Assembly: GCA_964020085.1 (NCBI GenBank)
Contig: OZ026604.1
Span: forward strand, 27,900,318-27,964,317
From: Micromussa lordhowensis
Lineage: Eukaryota > Cnidaria > Anthozoa > Scleractinia > Lobophylliidae
Direction: 5' to 3'
DNA: 64,000 nucleotides
Shown: piece by piece, positions 56,859 through 64,000 of the stretch
How the letters are laid out: each line of letters opens with the position of its first letter
Position numbering within the stretch: position 1 is the first letter of the stretch
The notes under the pieces: generated by a model
What the model was told of the DNA's origin: nothing
Seen by the model: the letters and a program-made list of their open reading frames with translations, nothing else
Database searches by the model: none
Position numbers and translations under genes: made by a program

Positions 56859-57112
56859 ATTTATCAACCTCTTATTTGATTTTGACAAATGCCCTCTGAT
56901 CGCCAAATATACACCTCACATCATATTCGCTGGCAATCTGCTTCCAAAGCGTAGCTCACAGACAAACTTGGCGGCTATCGTATAATATAAAGGTTGTTCT
57001 GACCTTTCCTCCTCGTATTTTGATAAGCCAAGTAAATGGGTAAATCAATGTAAAGATTTCAGATAACACTCAAAAATTTCTCTGACGTACGCCATTAGTA
57101 TGGCTTGTTACA

Positions 57113-57180
57113 AATTTTTGTTTTTATTTATCTGTCTATTTATTTATTTATTTATTTATTTGTTAAGTTGTTTATTTATT
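57113..57180. repeat. TATT-rich low-complexity tract
   Basis: Runs of TTTATTTATTTATT with interruptions. It is a simple sequence only. Confidence 0.7.
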
Positions 57181-60100
57181 TTGTTCATTTCTTGATTAAC
57201 ACTGATCAAAGTGGAGTGTAATATGGTTCATTGCAGCTAAATGGACTAACCAGCTTTCCTTGCGAAAATAAGCCAACTTTGAAAAATATCGTCAACCGTA
57301 CCAAGACGTAAGGCCGCAAAGATTATTATGCAATGATATCGACCAAGGCCAATTACCCCATAGTGAATCTTTTCTAGGCCTTTCCACAAATATCACGTAC
57401 AATCGCCTAAATATATTTTCGAAAATTCTCAACCAATCTTCTTAATTGCCAAAGAACTTCTTAATATCTTGGAAAACCCTCTAAATATCTCTTTTTTTGT
57501 AGTAAAAATTCACTGATTTTGAATCAATAAGGCCAAACTTTTCAAAGTTTTCTTTTTTGCAGTAGTAAGGGTCAAGGGAGAAGATCCAGGCACTTCCATG
57601 TTACCACAATCCGCTATTGTGGAAAATTGCTGCTTTGGCGCTCTTAGCGATATGGAGTACATTTTTCGAATTAGAAATCGCAGAACTGCATTATTTCAGG
57701 TATACAACTGAGAAATAGTGAAGAAAAGATAGGGTGAAGCCCAAAAAAGCTACGAGTGTTTCTAAATATCCCTACATTTTCTAAATATCTTATTATTTCC
57801 TAACTATGTAGGAAACTTCTAAATATCCCAAAAATTACCCGGATATTTTGTGGAAAGGCCTACTCTTTCCGTGTTCAAGCATAATCATTGAAGCGATAAT
57901 CAGGAACTTGCACACGATTTGGTTCACTCTAGCTTATAAATTAAGCACAACCTAGCGGAAAAGAATGATATTGCTTGTGTTAACGTAAAACTGAGTATCG
58001 AAGTGGTAGTTGAAATCGCTGATTAAATAGCGTTTCAAGAACACATTTACTTACTCATTTCAAATAGTTAAAATTGCTTATAAATGCTAGTAGAGCAAGC
58101 ACAAGAAGGGGGCGGGGGTTAGTTTGCTTTCTGCGTACAAAACAGACTGTCAGAAGTTTCATTAAAAGCTCTCTTTTGATTGGCTCAAGAAAGCACCTCA
58201 TGAGATGGGCTAGGTTGGAAGCCAATTGCAGGAAAGCTTTTATCCGCGTAGAAATTAGAACAATCTCGATGCTGGAATAGCAACTTAGCTTCCTAAATCC
58301 AAACTCAACTTTCATGCATGTACAGCTAAATCAGACTGAGTGGCAAGGAAGTGTAAATTGATGTTGATCAAAAATATTTTTTTTCTTCAGCTACTTTTGC
58401 TGGATTCAAATAACTATATGCGAAAAGAGCAATCATAAATTGAATGATAAAAAGTAAATTTTCGAAATAACCGTTAAATTTTAGAAAGAGTTCTTGGGAC
58501 CAGTTATAAAATCTAGCACCGAAATGTGTTCGAGTTTTTCAAACGAAAAAGACCGCTTTAGTAGAACTCAAGATGTTGTTACTCCAGTTTTGTGTTCTTT
58601 CTGCCCAAGTGCTGCTGTTCTTTTAGTTCAAATTTCCATTATATGCGTGCTTATTCATCAGAAGGGTTGATTTATAAATAAAGTAGTGTAGCCAAAGCTA
58701 TGAAAGTGCTGCGGAAATTGGGATGTTGTTTGCAAATTGAAGTAGGGATTGTATAGAGCTTGTGTAGAAATGGTTGTCATCAAGTTATTTTGTTTGGTCA
58801 AGTCCCAGAAATTGTTGAGCAAGATGTTAAATTATTCGTCTACTGGCTGAACAATTTACACTTCAGTGCCACTCTCGTACTGATATCGTATAAACATTCG
58901 TAGATCTTTGTTATTATTTAATATTAACGTAAGCCCAACCACTGCGTCATGCTAGGCATGCCGGGTAATATGGCGGCTAGCCCGCTAGGGAACTGGACCG
59001 AGAATGTACAAAGTTTAACAAGAGAGAATATATTTTTCCATAACGCATTATATATCAAGTTTTAATTAATGTTCTTATAGAACATTGTCCTAAATAATAT
59101 CATTACGTTCTTTGTTTGTTATATATTACAAGTTTCAACTTTTAAACTTCTTTCAAAGGCCTTCTTCTGTTATCAAAGTGAACTTCTGTCGCTACAACGG
59201 TGATCGGCGCATGTCAATCAACTCTTCTGCAGAAATAAAAAACTCCTTTTTGTGCCCATGGAATTATCGTGATACAAACTTTTTGTAGGAGTTTAGTTTT
59301 GTATTATAGCGATTTCTCTCGTTACGAGGTTTGAGGAGTTTTCTGGGGAAAATCTTAGACACAATTGAATTTCCTGTCTAAACATAAACAACAAAATATG
59401 CAATACAGACCGAAAGTTGAGGTAAACGAAGGCAGGAATCTAGGAGAACATGTTCTTTTGAAAAAAGTTTAAGAATCTTCTATTTATTACAATTGTTGAA
59501 AAAATATTGTTTATTAGTGAAACGAAAGAAAAAATTTAGATTTTAAATTTTAAAATAGGTACAATCGTTGTGGTTGTGTATCGGTTAAGACGAAATGTGT
59601 AAAGATCATTGAAGAAGCTTAATAAAAATCATTAAAACCAAATCCTTGTGTAATATCTTTGTCCACGTGCCTTTCAAGACCCATCTTCCCTAGCTCATTG
59701 CATCATAACATTGTTTACCGAGGTAAATTGGTCATGTACACTATTTTTTATATGATTATTGTTTTTCTGGCCCCGAGCTTAATATTTTTATTTTTTCTGC
59801 CGATTTTAAGCTGAAAATATTTTTGTGAAAAGTTTCTTATCCTTGTTTACAATATTTGCCTTTTGATGGACCTACAAATAAATCAGTTCTGAATATTGAA
59901 AGGTCATAGTACGATTAACTCTGTCAGTGAATATGAGCCTTATGTATTGAATACTTTTTGTGCAACACGGGTTTAAAAAACTCAAACTTTTACAACGAAT
60001 GTATGAGCTCATTAGCGCTTTTGCCACCCAGAAATTTTGCAGTTTTTGAAAGACAAATTCTTCTTGAATATTACACCCAAAGAGCTAAAACTTCCCCCAT

Positions 60101-60713
60101 GTACTAAGTTTCACTAGCTCTTTAGATGCCTGAAGTCAATTCATATCTAGCATGTTTCCTTCTGTACGCAAAGCCGTATGCAAATGAGCAAAAATGTAAA
60201 CAATGACGTCAAAATGAATCCGCCTATAGCGTATGGCATCTTCGATGGCGAAGTAATTTTGGGGACAGACTTCTGGCAAAAGCCTGATGTGACACACACA
60301 ACTTTTTGCAGAAATGTTATTGGTATCGAAAATACGGCTAGTGCTGTTTTTGGCTAGTTTTGCTCTTTGGAGAAAGGAAAGCACTTTATTGAGCTTGAGC
60401 TCTCTTACAGAAACGTGCACTCTTACAGAAACGTGTTAGCGGACTTTCGACTTTCTTATGATCCGTAGGATGATTATTGGTGAACAAGAGAAGCGGGGAG
60501 GGGTTGGAAACACGCCATGCATTGGTGTGAAGGTCAAAGGCAAAGAATCGGCGTAGACTCACAACTGAAGACGGGCTTGCTTTTATTTGTGTATTGAAAT
60601 TCGCAAGGGTGTGCATTAATTCACCACAAAAAGTTCCACCATGAATAAATTACTTAGAAACGTTTTACGTCTTTTATGACTGTTTAAAAAATCGAATAAA
60701 ATGAGTCCTGAAT

Positions 60714-63700
60714 TCAGAGTAGGTCGTAAAAGTAATCCAGTCCCTGTCCGATTTCCCAAATGGAGATACCCACTTCCAGTTCCTTAGCAAGATCCAGCCG
60801 CACCTGTATGGACTGAGAGAACAAAATAAAATGCCATTCGCTACTTGCACATACCCATAATCCTTTGCGTTTTGGGGGGTAACCAGTAGAAGAAATGTAT
60901 GGTATCATGACAAAAATTAGTTCGGTGAGCTCGCAAAACCAGCTACTAATGCTTAAAAATGCACCAGAATTTACCAAAATCATGATAGGAGAATTTTGTA
61001 CTAGTTTATAACTAAATGTAGAGAAATTTTTTTTTTGTCCATACATCGTCTTGTAATTTTACAGACGATGTATGGACAAAAAAAAACGCAAGGGATTATG
61101 GGTCATGTGCAAGTAGCGAATTAGAAGAGCTTACTCACGGTATGTTGAGTTACTTTGCCCACATACAAAATTACCTTTAAATTAAAGGAAACCTGAAAAT
61201 GGTAGTTAACTAAGACAGATAATAATAATCCATAAAGGAACACGGATGGTTAAGGTTGGAGAAGTTTAACACGGATTATAAACGACAAACTTGAAAAATT
61301 TTGGCTAAACTTTTCAAGATGCGTAAACAGTGTTTTAGACCACGAAAAAGCGACACTTTGACAGTACCAAGTTCTGTAATTTACCTTTAACGTTGGGTAG
61401 AACACAGTATGATGGGTTCCCGCGGAGCTTTTGAGTAAACAAAAAATAACAAAGTGAGAGAAAAACCTGATATGCGTTCATTTATGACTCTGCAGAGATG
61501 CAAGTAGATTAATATAGAATGTGAAAAATGTTTCGGTTAATTAAACCACGATTCAGTTCAAAAAAGCTCCATGTCGTCATGTTTAGAAAGTAATCAAGGA
61601 GCTTCTAAAGAAAACGTGTGTAGGGAAAGGAATGTGTTTTAAACACTTTTTAAATACCTGAAATACATTTTAGAATTGGCTTAATCTACTGATTTCTCTT
61701 ATCACAAGTTAACAACTTGGACAATCTTCGGAGATGTTAATGTTACTTCGACGCATCGCTAAATCATAAACACACAGTGTCAATCCATGAGAAATGTGAC
61801 TGGAAGAAGGTTAAAATAAGAAATAAATAAAATAATGATCCAGCTATAGTTGGTTTTACTTACGTAAATTTGAACGAATGCTCTGCCACGCCTTCCTCCC
61901 AGACCAGTTTTTCGGTTTTGTGTTTGGTCAACATTTCAATATATCTAGCAAGAAAATTGACCAAAGAACCCATTCATCCACAAAACTAAAATTCTTAATT
62001 GTCCTTTCTGGCAACATACATTTATTTTAATGTCACTCGGGAGAATTTGGCGGTAGATCAAGGCAATACTACACCTTACTTGATGATTCACTCGATTCTC
62101 AACACCTAGGTACACCTGCATATTGTTGGATGACTTATATAAGCCTACTAAATGATACATTAGTTCTTGGTCACTCCTGAGCCCATTAAGTTGGGCACAG
62201 GTTGCGAATGGAGCAACATGTTCGCCATACTTGTTCTTGGGTTTCTCCGTTGTTCGCAGGTGAACGGTCACAAAGGGAATTTAATTCAAACGCGTCTTGG
62301 AATTTTCCTTTCCAAACGGAAAGTTCTTTCGCGAGACCGCTTTTAGTGGTCTTCGCAGTAGTGGTCTTCGCTCTAGCAGTTTCGTGCTAAGACTGTAGCC
62401 GGCATGAAGAAGTGACTCACCTTGCTCCTAAGATGGCTGTGTTTCCAAATTTGCCATTAGCATGATTAAAATGAAAGAAAAAAAGCAATAAAAAAATAAG
62501 CAATGGAAGATGTGCTGAATCTATTGCTTCTATTGAAACTGAAGAGACTGCGACTAGCTAAAAAACAACCCAACAAAATACATACGGCGGCTATATTAAT
62601 AATCTCAACACGCAACGCAACCTATAGTTTACTAGTAGGAGCAGCTTTCACTTGAGTCTCAAAAGTAATACAGAGTTGCTTTGATTTTGCATTTCTACCC
62701 TTAACGATTGGTCTAAAAGAGAATAGAAAGGTGAAAAAGAAAACGAAAAGGAAAAGAAAGAAAAACAAAACAAAAACACTAAAACAAACATGCGCCACTT
62801 ATTTAAAAAGCCAAAACCAATCATGACCCGTTCGTAATCTTTTTCCCGTGCAATGTGCCGGCTGTGTGTATCACCTTGGAGTTTTCAATGGTTCATTGGA
62901 TTGTCTGTGCTCTTGTGATTGGTTAGAGTTATTACTTTAATTTGGTTTTGACGTCAACACTCAACTAAAAACCACTAGCTCAAATATAAAATAACATTTC
63001 TAAAACTCTCACGCACCTCCTCCTCCCATTGCTGCGAAGTCTTGGCCGTAGAAGTTGAGGCCCATGAGAATTTTCGAGCGCTGTTTTCCCTTTTCTGGAC
63101 TTAGTGTTAGAACGCAGTCTTTTATCCATTGCAGAGGGGCATTGGGTCCTGGTCTATATTAAACAAAATGTGTAGTGTACGTAAACGTATGTCCAAGTAA
63201 GAGTTCCTACTCCTCAGTGGTTACATCAAGATTCGCTGAGTTTAATGTTTTCAGAAATGGTCAGTTTTAAAAGATTCGTTTTCTATACACTGCACTGTTT
63301 CGGAACGTCTTACATTGCATTGCAGTATTCGGATATGTAGCTTAAAAAAACACAAACAAACAACAACAACAACAAAAATATTCTGATTCAATCCTCCGCA
63401 GGGAAAAAAATGGTAGCTCCACATTTTACTACAATACCAGGCGAACTTGTTCAAGTTTTCGTGCGCTAAAAATTATGGGTTAATGTAGCAGACGCCACCT
63501 TTTTTCCCCACAGAGGATTGTAAAATAACACTTCCTGCCCAATGGTATAACACGAGCGAGTAGTTTGCTTATGTCTCTCAATTCTACGAATCTCGTAAAA
63601 CATCCTCGCGAATTATATGCGAAACCACCAAGGTGTTCTTTAGTTTATTGCATTGAGCGTAATATTAAAACGTAGTACAGGACTTGTAGGTGTTATATAC

Positions 63701-63795
63701 CTTCCATGAGACGAATAGTCATAAGTCATGAGACTAAAGCCATCCAATACTGGCGCTAACAGCTCAAAGTCATGCTTGTCGAACGATCCTGGCTT
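60714..63795 (-). CDS. CHID1: Chitinase domain-containing protein 1 (CHID1), C-terminal part
   Basis: Six exons join in frame: 63795-63701, 63153-63017, 62436-62421, 61944-61864, 61427-61385 and 60812-60714, giving the last 156 residues. Family motifs appear in order: [20 protein letters not shown] with [75 protein letters not shown] and [17 protein letters not shown] at the end. CHID1 has a GH18 chitinase-like fold, binds saccharides and is found in lysosomes and outside cells; it is reported to lack classic chitinase catalysis. The first-half exons, including the signal peptide, lie beyond 64000. The exon at 62436-62421 is only 16 nt, but its phases (1 in, 2 out) fit and it supplies AILGA before RY. 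The first exon boundary (63795) is the least certain. Confidence 0.92.
60836..61121. mobile_element. Inverted-repeat MITE in the last CHID1 intron
   Basis: ATTCGCTACTTGCAC...CCCATAATCCTTTGCGTTTT at the left is matched in reverse complement at the right, ending AAGTAGCGAAT at 61121. A second hairpin, TTGTCCATACATCGTCT and its complement, sits near 61036-61079. It lies inside the intron 60813-61384. Confidence 0.65.
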
Positions 63796-64000
63796 CTTAC
63801 TATCAAAGAAAAGCAAACCAAATCAAGATAAATGTAACCGTACAGTGCAAATGAAAAACGTGACGTCTCGAAGATCTGAATGCCAGTACTCTACGTTTTC
63901 CGCCCTAACTAGCTGTTCTCCAAACGGATAATTTCTAGAGAAAAACTACCAACTTCTTCATTTCTTTTTCTTGTTTTTTATTATTATTATTTATCAGGGC

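Larger units (their letters stand above)
55316..60713. other. Non-coding DNA between PaxA and CHID1
   Basis: This is the 3' flank of PaxA and the convergent 3' flank of CHID1. No gene was recognised. It contains one MITE (56744-56858), one hairpin (56590-56623) and a TATT-rich tract (57113-57180). Several AATAAA signals occur, and I cannot say which is used. Confidence 0.45.

Noticed and set aside
1..64000. CRISPR arrays, operons and bacterial regulatory sites
   Set aside because: The window is intron-bearing eukaryotic DNA; no evenly spaced direct repeats with unique spacers were seen.

Overview
This is eukaryotic nuclear DNA, most likely from an anthozoan cnidarian and plausibly a stony coral. 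The evidence is AT-rich DNA, short GT-AG introns, a Pax gene with a paired domain and no homeodomain (the cnidarian PaxA layout), cnidarian-style secreted PAN/EGF proteins and dense Penelope, LINE, SINE and palindromic MITE insertions. There is no operon, prokaryotic promoter or CRISPR array. Gene models were spliced by eye from GT/AG sites, reading frame and intron phase; none has transcript support here.

Left edge (1-6000): one exon of an uncharacterised cysteine-containing protein runs off the left end (151-559, minus), followed by repeat fragments. From 6 to 41 kb lies a group of four genes for predicted secreted proteins. Two minus-strand genes carry an ALK/LTK-type glycine-rich domain without any kinase: PAN/apple + EGF + glycine-rich (6053-12036) and discoidin-like + glycine-rich (35251-40781). 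Between them, two plus-strand paralogues (22361-24766 and 31390-34245) each encode a signal peptide and two short Cys-containing beta-type domains that recall SUEL lectins. An orphan signal-peptide exon sits head-to-head with the first gene at 12504-12576. All these proteins would act outside the cell; a shared role is only inferred.

This cluster is full of mobile DNA. A 2.7-kb Penelope-like foldback with GIY-YIG endonuclease fragments and a captured gene 5' end lies in an intron of the first glycine-rich gene. A 5'-truncated L1/Tx1-like LINE (25557-29692) sits inside a tRNA-derived SINE with a 15-bp target duplication, and was itself hit by two palindromic MITEs. A second Penelope copy, a solo Penelope terminus, a Gypsy pol tail, several LINE 3' ends and many hairpin MITEs are also present.

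The right side is different. About 10 kb with few recognisable repeats (40.8-50.9 kb) precedes a four-exon PaxA-type transcription factor gene (50897-55315, plus), whose tail is rich in Asn-Gly. After a further non-coding stretch, the C-terminal six exons of CHID1, a chitinase-like GH18 protein, lie on the minus strand (60714-63795). One of them is a 16-nt microexon, and the 5' exons lie beyond the window.
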